This document shows positions 9,216-17,473 of a stretch of 54,425 bases of DNA, piece by piece (position 1 is the first letter of the stretch; each line of letters starts with the position of its first letter). A program made the position numbers and the translations under genes. The notes beneath the pieces are model-generated. The model made no database searches, had not been told where the DNA came from, and saw nothing but the letters and a program-made list of their open reading frames with translations. Source of the DNA: Victivallaceae bacterium (lineage in GTDB: Bacteria > Verrucomicrobiota > Lentisphaeria > Victivallales > Victivallaceae); assembly GCA_021647315.1 (NCBI GenBank), contig JAKIUY010000016.1:1-54425 (forward strand). Reading direction: 5' to 3'.

Positions 9216-9587
9216 ATGAAAAGAACTTTTATTCTGTTAATATTAATATGTTTGGCGTTTATCTTTTTTCCTGCTCCTAAGGCGCAGGCGATGGATCCAG
9301 TGACAATTGCATTACTGGCCCCAGTTGCCATAAAAGTCGCGGAAGTTGCCAGACCCTATGTTATGAAAGGACTTGCAAGCGGATTTAAGCATATGCTGTT
9401 AATGGGGAAAGATATCCTCGGTATTATGCGACTACCGCTTGGCTTCTGCCAAGCCACATTTCTTGCCCCATTCGGACAATTTGCCAGTGGGGTGAAAAAT
9501 ATAGTTCTCGGATCAATCGCACCATTCAAACTGGCTTTCCACGCCGTCCTGTTGCCGGTTGCGCTTACCGGCATGCAAATCAACTGA
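9216..9587 (+). CDS. Small secreted protein, unknown function
   Basis: 123 residues. The first 25 residues form a classic signal peptide (MKRTFILLILICLAFIFFPAP...AQA). The mature part is about 98 residues, small and hydrophobic, with alternating helical stretches (VTIALLAPVAIKVAEVARPYV and later LAFHAVLLPVALTG), which suggests membrane association or a pore-like or adaptor role. I do not recognise a family. It stands alone between divergent and convergent genes, and the hairpin just upstream of its start is shared with the pseudopilin gene at 13189. Confidence 0.6.
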   Translation: MKRTFILLILICLAFIFFPAPKAQAMDPVTIALLAPVAIKVAEVARPYVMKGLASGFKHMLLMGKDILGIMRLPLGFCQATFLAPFGQFASGVKNIVLGSIAPFKLAFHAVLLPVALTGMQIN

Positions 9588-9701
9588 CCACAACAGGATA
9601 ACTGCGCCCATATTCAGCGTGTCTCCGCAGGGCAAACGCATAAAAATGAGCTCAATATCATATCTGTCTGTTTTTCCGTTTAGCCCGTTTAGCCCGTTCG
9701 C

Positions 9702-9813
9702 TTCGCAGTTTTCAACAGGCAACATCTCGGTGACATTTGTAGAGGACAACGTAAACGCCCCGATCACCAAAGGAGATCGTCATTGCCAATGCGCCTGGAA
9801 GTCGCAGGCTACT
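9702..9813 (+). repeat. Repeat family E, copy 1
   Basis: This begins TTCGCAGTTTTCAACAGGCA and ends GCCAATGCGCCTGGAAGTCG plus CAGGCTACT. Both ends match 27020-27113, while the centre differs. The two ends are roughly inverted to each other (CAGGCGAC versus GTCGC-CTG/GTCGCAGG), as in a small non-autonomous mobile element. Confidence 0.6.
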
Positions 9814-9819
9814 CGTCCC

Positions 9820-9858
9820 AAAAAAAATCCATGCTTGGTTAAAAGCATGGATTTTTTT
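9820..9858. terminator. Strong bidirectional terminator
   Basis: AAAAAAAATCCATGCTT and AAGCATGGATTTTTTT form a long perfect stem around a short loop (GGTTAA), with A-tract and T-tract on the two sides. It lies between the end of the secreted-protein gene (+) and the end of nrdJ (-), so it can serve both. Confidence 0.85.
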
Positions 9859-9905
9859 CAGGCAAAGGCACTTTGCCCACATTTATAGTGCCCAGCATTA
9901 TAAAT

Positions 9906-12182
9906 CTAGCTGCATTTACTGTAGCCGCAGCTCAGGCATTTCAGACAGTTTTCCTGGGAAATCAGCTTCAGTGTCTTACATTGCGGACAGATCATGAACT
10001 GTCCCGGCCCATTTTGATTGTGGGTGCCATTGGTCGCAGGTGCTACAGTCTTTTGCAGCGCCGTTTTTGCACTTTTATCCTCGATGATACCAATCTTGAT
10101 CAGATGAGTTTCGATTATCCGACCAATATCGGCGGCCAATGACGGAATGTATTCACCGTTGCTGAAATAACCACCATTCGGGTCATAGATGCTTTTCAAT
10201 TCTTCAACCATGAATGATGGATCATGTTCATGGCGGAATACTGCTGAAATCATCCGCGACATTGCCACAATCCAACTGAAATGCTGCAGGTTCTTGGTAT
10301 TGATGAACAGCTCATAAGGATGACGGTAACCACCTTGAATAACATCGTTAATGGTTACATACAGTGCATCTTCTGACAGTGGCGTTTTGATCTTGTAGGT
10401 TGTTCCCTCCAATTGCGTCGGGCGTTTGCCGAGATTTATTGGCATATCCTGTTTAGGTGGCTCTTTTTCATCTTTTACCAGGACGCCGGTAATGTGTTCT
10501 GATGGCCGGAAGGTGGTACAACCTTTAAGCCCTTTATCGTATGCCTGCATATAGATGTCTTTAAAGTCTTCGAATGGATAGTCGCCAGGGATATTGATGG
10601 TTTTTGAAATAGAACTATCAATGTATTTTTGTAAAATCGCCTGAATGTCAAGGTGTTCGGTTGCGGTGATTTGGTCAGTTGAAACAAAATATTCCGGCAA
10701 TTCACTGGTCTTCAAATTTGGATTGTCAATGAATTCACGATATTTATCGAATGCGTAATCTGCTACTTCCACCTCTAATACGTCATTCTCATGACTCTGG
10801 CGAATCTTGCGGGTGTAGCTGAAGGCGAAAACTGGTTCCAGACCACTTGAAACATTACTTGCCAGTAGGCTGATAGTGCCGGTCGGGGCAATTGAGGTCA
10901 GGTGTGAGTTACGCAGACCGAATTTTTTTATATCATTTCTCAACTCCTGTGGCAGAGTAGAGATAAATTTTCCGGAACTATATTTTTCTGCATCAAAAAA
11001 TGGGAAGACCTCTTTTTCCTGGCCGATAACAATACTTGATTCGTATGCTGCATAGGTTATGGTTTGCATCACCTTTTCCGCAATTTGAACTGATTGTGGC
11101 GAGCCATAGCGAACACCGAGGAAGATGAACATATCCGCCAATCCGGTAATCCCAATCCCCATACGACGTTTGTTCTGAGCCTCTTTTTTCTGTTGTGGCA
11201 GTGGATATTTACTCATGTCAATAACATTATCCAGCATTCTTACCGCAATTTTTGTTACTCGCTCAATTTCAGAAAAATCAATTGAAGCTTTCTGGGTAAA
11301 AGGAGCCTTAACGAATTTAGTCAGGTTTACGGAGCCGAGCAGACAGGCACCGTAAGGCGGTAAGGGCTGTTCGCCGCATGGATTGGTCGCACAAATATCT
11401 TCACTGTAATAGAGGTTATTCATCTGATTGATCTTATCAATCAGAATAAAACCGGGTTCCGCGAAATCATAGGTCGATTTCATGATTAGATCCCACAGGT
11501 CGATCGCTGGCATTGTGTCATAGACCTTGCCACCGAAAATCAAATCCCATTTCTGTTTATCCTTTACCGCATTGATAAATTTATCGGTAATGGCGACTGA
11601 CAGGTTAAACATCTGCAGACGCCCTTTTTCACGTTTTGCAGTAATAAATTTTTTGATGTCTGGATGATCACAGCGCATGACTCCCATCTGAGCCCCACGG
11701 CGTTGACCGGCACTCATAATGGTTCGGCAGGTTGAATCTAATACCTGCATGAAACTTAAAGGACCGGAAGATTCAGCTTCGCAACCTGTTATCAACGAAC
11801 CTCCAGGACGCAGTGTAGAGAAGTCAAAGCCGACGCCGCCGCCCTGTTTCTGGGTTAATGCTGAATCTTTCACGGTATCGAAAATACCGTCAATTGAATC
11901 AGGTATTTTATTCATTACATAACAGTTGAACATCGTTGCCGCACTGCGATTGGTACCAGCATTAGCAATAATTCTGCCACCCGGCATGAATTTGAAATCG
12001 GTTAAAATATCCAGGAATTTAGTTTCCCACTTTTTCTTTTCGCCTTCGCGAGCAGCAATGGAACTCGCTACCCGACGCCAGGTATCTTCAATGGTCTTAT
12101 CCTGCGCTATTTCACTGTTCCCCTGGTAACGGTATTTCTTGTTCCAGATTTCGATGCTGATGGCATTCATTTGTTCGTTCAT
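9906..12182 (-). CDS. Adenosylcobalamin-dependent ribonucleotide reductase (class II)
   Basis: A 758-residue single-subunit enzyme that makes deoxyribonucleotides with coenzyme B12, working with or without oxygen. Recognisable parts are GGGVGFDFSTLRPGG near residue 110, the active-site loop NPCGEQPLPPYGACLLGSVN, and SIAPTGTISLLA with SSGLEPVFAF, all classic for NrdJ. The C-terminal tail is a zinc ribbon (CPQCKTLKLI...CLKCLSCGYSKC) that doubles as the redox-active cysteine tail. Length and motifs are complete. No cobalamin riboswitch was found upstream; a candidate NrdR box lies 220 bp upstream at 12402. Confidence 0.96.
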   Translation of the reverse strand: MNEQMNAISIEIWNKKYRYQGNSEIAQDKTIEDTWRRVASSIAAREGEKKKWETKFLDILTDFKFMPGGRIIANAGTNRSAATMFNCYVMNKIPDSIDGIFDTVKDSALTQKQGGGVGFDFSTLRPGGSLITGCEAESSGPLSFMQVLDSTCRTIMSAGQRRGAQMGVMRCDHPDIKKFITAKREKGRLQMFNLSVAITDKFINAVKDKQKWDLIFGGKVYDTMPAIDLWDLIMKSTYDFAEPGFILIDKINQMNNLYYSEDICATNPCGEQPLPPYGACLLGSVNLTKFVKAPFTQKASIDFSEIERVTKIAVRMLDNVIDMSKYPLPQQKKEAQNKRRMGIGITGLADMFIFLGVRYGSPQSVQIAEKVMQTITYAAYESSIVIGQEKEVFPFFDAEKYSSGKFISTLPQELRNDIKKFGLRNSHLTSIAPTGTISLLASNVSSGLEPVFAFSYTRKIRQSHENDVLEVEVADYAFDKYREFIDNPNLKTSELPEYFVSTDQITATEHLDIQAILQKYIDSSISKTINIPGDYPFEDFKDIYMQAYDKGLKGCTTFRPSEHITGVLVKDEKEPPKQDMPINLGKRPTQLEGTTYKIKTPLSEDALYVTINDVIQGGYRHPYELFINTKNLQHFSWIVAMSRMISAVFRHEHDPSFMVEELKSIYDPNGGYFSNGEYIPSLAADIGRIIETHLIKIGIIEDKSAKTALQKTVAPATNGTHNQNGPGQFMICPQCKTLKLISQENCLKCLSCGYSKCS

Positions 12183-12401
12183 GATAAACTCTCTTTTTGT
12201 CCTTATATATTATTTAGATAAATACAATACTTTGTTTAAAAATTTAACGCAAAAACGGTGGATTTTTACAGTGCAATTGCGATTAGAAATATGCCTTGCG
12301 CTTTTTTTCTGTACCGTTAGTCGATGTTATTGAAAATAGCACTAAGAATATATTTGTCAATCATTGAAAATGGATTATTTTGTGTTTTTTTTATTTTCAC
12401 T

Positions 12402-12417
12402 CCACTATATATAGTAT
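12402..12417. promoter_or_regulatory. Candidate NrdR box upstream of nrdJ
   Basis: CCACTATATATAGTAT matches the known NrdR operator consensus ACACTATATATAGTGT at 14 of 16 positions. NrdR represses ribonucleotide reductase genes. NrdR usually binds paired boxes about 31 bp apart, and I could not find a second good one, so the call is tentative. Confidence 0.45.
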
Positions 12418-12641
12418 GTCTGACCTTTTTATTGCTGTAGGTCATTGATGTTCAATAAACTATAAAATTCAATTGTAAATGATTATTTTTTTCACTTTTT
12501 TCAGCCCATATCAAAATGGAAAAGAGATGAGCGGAAGTGTGACCTTTTTACCCGCCTCGCTGGGAGCACTGGTCGTCAGACCGGCATTTCTGAGCACCAG
12601 GGTGACCAGGAGTCTCCTCGCTGGAGTGCTTGGTCGTCCAA

Positions 12642-12940
12642 GACTGTTCAATGCTAAATTTACAATTTCACTAACCTTTTGATTATAAAACTATTACAAT
12701 TTTTATTCTATAATCACACAGGGATGGTTAAACCGTAGCCACGGTGCGTAAGCCCGTGGTGAGAGGTTAAAGACATTCCAGCTCCGTAGGTGCGACTCAA
12801 GCCTTTTTATGTGATTCACTCCTGCGGAGTTATAAATTATTTTTATCTTGACCACGGGTTATTACCCGTAGCTACTTTGACCTCATCCCTACGGGATTTT
12901 TCTTACAATTACGCCTCAATTTCTTTAGCGTTGAACAGCC
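12642..12940. repeat. Composite repeat (family G), copy 1
   Basis: The ends are inverted: CTGTTCAATGCTAAA on the left and TTTAGCGTTGAACAG on the right. Inside are CCGTAGCCACGGTGCGTAAG (12733) and CTTACAATTACGCCTCAA (12902). Both inner strings recur, in the same order, at 28618 and 28832. Small hairpins such as CCACGGGTTATTACCCGT lie within. It resembles a decayed non-autonomous element. Confidence 0.5.
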
Positions 12941-12953
12941 ATGCTATAAACCC

Positions 12954-12971
12954 TGTCAATAAAAATTGACA
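12954..12971. promoter_or_regulatory. Operator-like palindrome TGTCAAT-N4-ATTGACA
   Basis: TGTCAATAAAAATTGACA is a perfect 7-bp inverted repeat with a 4-bp spacer. Versions also occur upstream of the second pseudopilin cassette (16512) and upstream of a small secreted coiled-coil gene (23318). The surrounding AAACCCT-TCAATAAAAATTG is shared with the 16.5-kb copy. It may bind a common regulator. Confidence 0.45.
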
Positions 12972-12988
12972 AAAAATATTGATGCTAG

Positions 12989-13017
12989 TTGCATTATCCG
13001 CTGTTTTGTACTATAAT
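12989..13017 (+). promoter_or_regulatory. Putative promoter of the pseudopilin locus
   Basis: TTGCAT and TATAAT are separated by 17 bp, a good sigma-70-type pair, about 170 bp upstream of the GspG-like gene and just after the operator-like palindrome. Confidence 0.4.
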
Positions 13018-13157
13018 AATTAGTATGTAGGTAAGGTTAATTATAGTATATGTGAATACATTATGTTTTTATTGCTCAAACCGCACGCTATTCGCTTGAA
13101 AAACGGCTGGAGTTGACTATATGTATACTTTGAGCTTTATCTATAGATTGAAAATTT

Positions 13158-13170
13158 ACCCGTTACGGGT
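13158..13170 (+). promoter_or_regulatory. ACCCG/CGGGT hairpin, second occurrence
   Basis: Identical 13 bases to 9189-9201, again just upstream of a start codon (13189). Confidence 0.35.
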
Positions 13171-13188
13171 ATAAAAACTGAGGTTGTT

Positions 13189-13719
13189 ATGACGATTTCT
13201 ATGACAGGTTACTCATATAAGCGTTACGTTCGCCGCTTTTCTCTGGTTGAACTGTTGGTTGTTATTCTGATTATCGGAGCATTAATGGCACTTGGGGTTG
13301 GTGGCTACTCTATCGCTCAGAAAAAACTGGCTGAAACCCGTACTCGCGCCACCCTGGAAAAAATAAAACTTGCCCTCGAAGCCTATAAAAACAAACATGG
13401 TTACTATATTCAGGCGTATGATACTACTTCCGGTGGTCCATATTTCAGACTGGATGGAATTGTTGCGGGAGAAGATAATTTCAGCAAGATAATCAGTTAT
13501 AAAGATACTCCGTTTTATGATCCGGCTGGTGAAACTAATGGGTTGCCAAATGGCAATGCTTTTGTGCTTGATTCGTATCCAGGGGAAAAAAGTGATATTG
13601 AACGCAGGATACTATATACATGTCCGGCGACCGATGGACCGTTTGAATTGAGATCACTTGGATATAATAGGAAGGTTGATACTGGTGATCCTACTGACGA
13701 CGACATCGTAGTAAATTAG
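13189..13719 (+). CDS. GspG-like pseudopilin
   Basis: 176 residues. The N-terminus RR-FSLVELLVVILIIGALMALG is a type IV prepilin/pseudopilin signal with Glu at +5; Arg, not Gly, precedes the Phe. The following part (TRATLEKIKLALEAYKNKHGYY) matches the major pseudopilin GspG, including the long helix that packs into the filament. Mature residues should form the pseudopilus in the inner membrane and periplasm. It is the first gene of the locus and the only G-type one in view. No GspE ATPase or GspF platform gene is present, so these must be elsewhere. Confidence 0.82.
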   Translation: MTISMTGYSYKRYVRRFSLVELLVVILIIGALMALGVGGYSIAQKKLAETRTRATLEKIKLALEAYKNKHGYYIQAYDTTSGGPYFRLDGIVAGEDNFSKIISYKDTPFYDPAGETNGLPNGNAFVLDSYPGEKSDIERRILYTCPATDGPFELRSLGYNRKVDTGDPTDDDIVVN

Positions 13720-13730
13720 TTTTTTATAAT

Positions 13731-13820
13731 GTGGCTTAAGCGTCCCGCTTGAGTAAAAAAGATGTAGTTTAAGCGTCCCGCTTGAGTAAAAACACAACCG
13801 GGGCGGTTATGTTACATTGA
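13731..13820 (+). repeat. Repeat family C, two tandem hairpin units plus one
   Basis: Two 32-33 bp units, each with TTAAGCGTCCCGCTTGAGTA, lie in tandem and are followed by ACACAACCGGGGCGGTTATG. Each has a small hairpin (AAGCG/CGCTT, CCG/CGG). The same kind of unit is arrayed at 23981-24160 and occurs singly at 45599. They separate the GspG gene from the first H-I-J cassette. Confidence 0.6.
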
Positions 13821-13877
13821 AAATATATAGATGAAACAAAAAGATAACTTAATTCAGGATATTTTTGCAGTTTGGTT

Positions 13878-14525
13878 ATGAACAGAAAAACAGACAATTA
13901 TACGATGATTGAAATTCTGGTGGTCTTGTTAATGGTCGGAATTTTAGCTGCTATCGGGATTGGCGCACTTAATAGCGTAAAAAGCGGTGGCGGGGTCTCC
14001 GGTACCGTGCGCATGCTCAGTTCTCAACTCGCTCTCGGACGCTCTTATGCGGTTTCAAGGAACTATTTCGTTGCCATTTTACTGCCTGATGCTACGATAA
14101 CCGATGAAGGGATTTACAATGACAAAACCGCTGGATTTGGTTCTGCCGTGGATAGCGGCAGACTTTTCCGGCAAAGCAGGTTGTGTTATGTTACCGTAGA
14201 TGAGGGTAGGTATAAATTCAGCAGATGGGTTGGCGATTCCAGTTGGGTTAAATGGTCTAAGGGAGTGCTGGTTTGCGCCAGTAATAACTACAATCAGGTT
14301 ATTGACATCGATCATGTCAGCGGAAAAACGTCGGCTGCGGTGATTTTTGCCAACAGCGGAGCGCTTACCCACAGCAGTATTTCCAGAATTCAGGTATTCA
14401 GAGCCCAATATGATGTAGCAAAGAACAAGTTAATTTACACAACCAAGGAACGTAAAGATACAGGATGGGAAATTTCAATTAATCCGTTTACCGGGAGAAC
14501 AAGTTATGATAAAAAACATAAATAA
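13878..14525 (+). CDS. GspH/FimT-like minor pseudopilin, cassette 1
   Basis: 215 residues from the ATG at 13878. The prepilin signal is DN-YTMIEILVVLLMVGILAA with Glu+5 and Asn at -1. The region SSQLALGRSYAVSRNYFVAILLP and the ending NPFTGRTSYD match GspH/FimT-type minor pseudopilins. It is clearly related to the gene at 16705 (shared SYAVS-N--VA-LLP, SGAL and FTGRT segments). The next gene overlaps its end by 20 bp, so translation is likely coupled. It would help cap or initiate the filament. Confidence 0.75.
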   Translation: MNRKTDNYTMIEILVVLLMVGILAAIGIGALNSVKSGGGVSGTVRMLSSQLALGRSYAVSRNYFVAILLPDATITDEGIYNDKTAGFGSAVDSGRLFRQSRLCYVTVDEGRYKFSRWVGDSSWVKWSKGVLVCASNNYNQVIDIDHVSGKTSAAVIFANSGALTHSSISRIQVFRAQYDVAKNKLIYTTKERKDTGWEISINPFTGRTSYDKKHK

Positions 14526-15186
14526 CATTAAAAAATCCTATTTTAATATTGTCGAAATAGCGTTGGCATTAGCTATTGTCGGCATCGGTATGGCCAGTAT
14601 TCTTGCTCTGTTCCCGGTCGGGATCAGCGCATCACGCAATGCTATCGGCAATACGCTGGCAGCGCAGGTTTCAGAAGAGTTCATGGGCTATATCCAGGCG
14701 CGGGCTGAACAGAGTCAGGCTAATTATGACGCGATTCTTGACGAAATTCCTGAAGTTGGTGCTGTTAATGATTTGAAAGTTGAAATGATGAATGCCATAT
14801 CTTTATCTGAGGATGAGACCTCAAAATTCCTTAATGATTTAAGTGAAGGAACTGACGGTAATGTCAGTGAGGATTCAGATTATGTTCAGATTTCCCAGTG
14901 GGATAATTTTTTCCGCAGTAAACACAGTGACCGGAAATTCCTCTATATTATGCTGCAGCGGGTTGAGGACATCAAAACCGCACCGGAATTTTCCGCTGCG
15001 GTTTTGATGTGGCGGGCACCGCTTGATTATTCAGGCAGCGGTGGTGGTGCCGGCATGGACGTAATTAGCTGGACTCCGCCGATGAGTGAGATTATGTCCC
15101 TTAACATTGAAGTCAGCTGGCCGTTGACAAAAATTTATAAAGATCGGGATAAAAGATATTTTTACACCATAATAAAACGACCGTGA
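14506..15186 (+). CDS. GspI/PilV-like minor pseudopilin, cassette 1
   Basis: 226 residues. N-terminus SY-FNIVEIALALAIVGIGMASILALFPVG is the prepilin signal of the I/V type, with FPVG as in many such proteins of this group. It overlaps the previous gene by 20 bp, and a GGGAG site lies 9 bp before the ATG. The protein is a paralogue of 17474-18169: both carry ILxLFPVG, a YIQA segment and a nearly identical end (LNIE-SWPL-K-YKDR-KRY). Role: minor filament subunit in the periplasm. Confidence 0.75.
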   Translation: MIKNINNIKKSYFNIVEIALALAIVGIGMASILALFPVGISASRNAIGNTLAAQVSEEFMGYIQARAEQSQANYDAILDEIPEVGAVNDLKVEMMNAISLSEDETSKFLNDLSEGTDGNVSEDSDYVQISQWDNFFRSKHSDRKFLYIMLQRVEDIKTAPEFSAAVLMWRAPLDYSGSGGGAGMDVISWTPPMSEIMSLNIEVSWPLTKIYKDRDKRYFYTIIKRP

Positions 15187-15332
15187 CTTATGGGTTATGA
15201 ATTACGAATTAATGGTTACCTTTCAGTCTGCATGCTCCGCTGACGCGTTGCATGACAGTCTAAATTTTAACCATCGGGTTATTATAATAAAAAAGAGTTG
15301 CCTTTGTTTATTTTTTAATCCAATAGGAAATT

Positions 15333-15463
15333 GTATTTTTGACAGGATAACAGGATAAAATAAAAAATCCTGTCCATCCTGTCTGAAAAAGTTCCGGCGC
15401 AGCCAGTTATGTTCAGTTCCGGCGCAGCCAGTTATGTTCAGTTCCGGCAAAGCCGGTTATGTT
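15333..15463 (+). repeat. Repeat family A, copy 2, with tripled hairpin
   Basis: This starts ATTTTTGACAGGATAACAGG and continues to CCATCCTGTCTG. It then has three head-to-tail copies of GTTCCGGCGCAGCC-GTTATG (CCAGT, CCAGT and CCGGT variants). Only this copy has the hairpin tripled. It fills most of the 310-bp gap between two pseudopilin genes. Confidence 0.75.
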
Positions 15464-15496
15464 AATCAGCGTTATCTGTGGACTAATAAGGAAATA

Positions 15497-16438
15497 ATGA
15501 TGGAAGATAAATTGAAAAACAGTCGATGTATAAGACGACATCGCTATACCATTATCGAGGTACTTGCCTCGATGGGCATTTTTATTATTCTGATTACCGC
15601 GTTAATGCAGTTTTTCAGTTCCGCCAGAACCCTCTGGGTATCTTCATCACGCCGTAATGAATTGTATGCCAATGCCAGAGTCGCACTTGACTTGGTTGCC
15701 CGTGACTTGCAGAGTGCGATGTATCAGAATGATAATACCGCCCGGGGCATCTATCCTTTCTGGTATCGGGAACGAGTTGCGCAGGGCACTGATAACCCGC
15801 AGGTCAATGAACTTAATTTTATTGCCTCAACAGACCTGAAACCAACTGAGGCAGCATCAAAAATATGTGAAATCAGATACACCTTTGTTTCGGTAGCAGG
15901 ACCGATATTGAAAGACAGTGCCAATGAACCGATACCTGAAGGTTGGTTGGTGCGCAGTTGCGTCGGCGATAATGATACTATCGGCAGATATGACTTCTTT
16001 AAATATGCTTTCCCGACTTCAGACGCGGGTCGGATGCTGGATGTCTGGTCAGATGAAGATCGCTATACTCCGGTCATCCCCGGCGTTGTTCAGTTTGGAA
16101 TCACCGCTTACAGTGATGTCGATCATACTTTTCCGGCAATGGTGGACAGTGCTTTCGATGATATGGTTTCGGTGACAGATATTTATGGCGTGGTCAAGTC
16201 ATATCCGAAAGGGCAGCTTGGAACGATGTTTCCACAGGTTATAACCATCAAAATAAAGCTGATGGATCAGGAAAACTGGAAGATCTACGTGAAATACCGT
16301 CAACGTCTGGATGCACTTAAAGACGATGGTAATATTGGCGGCGCGGATAATATGAGTGATGAAATCAAGAAATTCCTGAAAAAAACGGTCAGAACATTTT
16401 CCAGAACGGTTTACCTAAGTAAACGCAGTAGCAGTTAA
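15497..16438 (+). CDS. GspJ/PilW-like minor pseudopilin, cassette 1
   Basis: 313 residues when started at the ATG of 15497 (AAGGA just upstream); a longer frame from 15434 would begin inside repeat A and is rejected. Signal: HR-YTIIEVLASMGIFIILITALMQFFSSA. The following RVALDLVARDLQSAMYQ fits the J/W family, which caps the filament tip with I and K proteins. It is paralogous to 18181-19164 (shared MQFF-SA, ARVA-DL--DLQ, and the KFLKKT-RTFSR / EKLQRFSK end). Confidence 0.75.
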   Translation: MMEDKLKNSRCIRRHRYTIIEVLASMGIFIILITALMQFFSSARTLWVSSSRRNELYANARVALDLVARDLQSAMYQNDNTARGIYPFWYRERVAQGTDNPQVNELNFIASTDLKPTEAASKICEIRYTFVSVAGPILKDSANEPIPEGWLVRSCVGDNDTIGRYDFFKYAFPTSDAGRMLDVWSDEDRYTPVIPGVVQFGITAYSDVDHTFPAMVDSAFDDMVSVTDIYGVVKSYPKGQLGTMFPQVITIKIKLMDQENWKIYVKYRQRLDALKDDGNIGGADNMSDEIKKFLKKTVRTFSRTVYLSKRSSS

Positions 16439-16443
16439 AATAA

Positions 16444-16475
16444 TGTAGGGGTAGCTCTGTGTGGCTATCCGGTTT
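16444..16475 (+). repeat. GTAGC..GTGGCTATCCGG hairpin, copy 1
   Basis: TGTAGGGGTAGCTCTGTGTG then GCTATCCGGTTT. It matches 23944-23977 (GGATAGCC/GGCTATCC). Both lie just after the end of a gene in the secretion locus, so they may be terminators or repeats. Confidence 0.4.
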
Positions 16476-16511
16476 GAATTCATTGGATATAAATAAATTA
16501 TAGACAAACCC

Positions 16512-16529
16512 TATCAATAAAAATTGACA
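16512..16529. promoter_or_regulatory. Operator-like palindrome, copy 2
   Basis: TATCAATAAAAATTGACA matches 12954-12971 at 17 of 18 positions. Here a larger inverted repeat is also present: AACCCTATCAAT and ATTGACAGGGTT, 15 bp apart. It lies immediately upstream of a promoter-like pair. Confidence 0.45.
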
Positions 16530-16536
16530 AAGAAAA

Positions 16537-16564
16537 TTGACAGGGTTCAAAAATAGGTTATATT
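16537..16564 (+). promoter_or_regulatory. Putative promoter of pseudopilin cassette 2
   Basis: TTGACA and TATATT with a 16-bp spacer, about 140 bp upstream of the ATG at 16705. The -35 box lies inside the right arm of the larger inverted repeat, which would suit repression. Confidence 0.4.
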
Positions 16565-16704
16565 TATTATAGTAGTTAGGTTGCTGAAATAGGAAAAGCC
16601 TGCTAGATTAAAGTTTGAGTATTTTTGTAATGGTATAACCAATGCATAACGTCATTTTAAATGCTGATAATAATAATTCGTAATTAATAAAGGTGTGATA
16701 GTTT

Positions 16705-17457
16705 ATGAAAAGATATCGAAACAATTTTACCCTTATCGAACTGCTGCTGGTTCTGGCGATTATGGGGATTATCATGGGGGCAGGGTTTTCCGGTCTGTCA
16801 AGAATGAGCAAAGGTCAAGCGGTGAATGGTGCTGTGAGATCTATTGCCGGTCAAATTTCTCTAGCTCGGTCCTATGCTGTTTCACAAAATCGTTATGTCG
16901 CGCTTATTTTACCTAATCATGTTGATTCAAATTTCGACAGTAATGATGGCGACAGTTATGTAATGCAGAAAACACGAATCTGTTTTATTGATAAAGATTC
17001 TACTACTGGAGTTTTTGATTTTGATGAATGGGTTTCAAGTTCGCAGTGGAAGAAAATCCCCCAAGGTGCATTGGCAATTATCTCTACTGAAAATGTTGCT
17101 GATTTAGATACTACACCAGCCCCTCCACAATCACCGATAGCTGGCAATTTAGAAATTGTGAACAATATTGAATATACTAATGATAAAAATGTTGATGAAA
17201 CCACTGGAGTATCTCCCGCCATTATCTTCAGTCCAAGTGGTGCTTTAGTTAACTCTGAAAGCTATATTACTGTTTTCTGGGGCATTTATCCTTTTAAGAT
17301 TGACAGTAATCGCCCTACTAATTTGTCAACCACTCCCAATGGTGCGGCAAGAGATGAAGAATATGAATTAAATGATACCGACAAGGGACGCTGGTGGCGG
17401 CTGAATATTAATAAATTTACCGGCAGAACATATTTTGACCGTTTTAAAGCATACTAA
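16705..17457 (+). CDS. GspH/FimT-like minor pseudopilin, cassette 2
   Basis: 250 residues. Signal: NN-FTLIELLLVLAIMGIIMGAGFSGLSR with Glu+5 and Asn at -1. Shared features with 13878-14525 are the QISLARSYAVSQN block, FSPSGAL and the terminal NKFTGRTYFDR. It is longer than its paralogue because of an insert of about 30 residues (DTTPAPPQSPIAG...) rich in Pro and Asn. It starts a second, more AT-rich cassette with its own operator and promoter-like sequences. Confidence 0.75.
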   Translation: MKRYRNNFTLIELLLVLAIMGIIMGAGFSGLSRMSKGQAVNGAVRSIAGQISLARSYAVSQNRYVALILPNHVDSNFDSNDGDSYVMQKTRICFIDKDSTTGVFDFDEWVSSSQWKKIPQGALAIISTENVADLDTTPAPPQSPIAGNLEIVNNIEYTNDKNVDETTGVSPAIIFSPSGALVNSESYITVFWGIYPFKIDSNRPTNLSTTPNGAARDEEYELNDTDKGRWWRLNINKFTGRTYFDRFKAY

Positions 17458-17473
17458 AAAATGAGGTCTTTTA

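Larger units (their letters stand above)
12183..13188. other. Kilobase intergenic region between nrdJ and pseudopilins
   Basis: No gene is supported. The region holds the candidate NrdR box (12402-12417), two direct copies of a CCTCGCTGG...TGGTCGTC motif (about 12555-12581 and 12617-12645), a composite repeat bounded by inverted ends (12642-12940), the operator-like palindrome at 12954, a promoter-like pair at 12989-13017 and the leader hairpin at 13158. Confidence 0.6.

Noticed and set aside
12183..12480. Cobalamin riboswitch before nrdJ
   Set aside because: No B12-box (GCCACTG-like) or suitable structure was seen on the minus strand.
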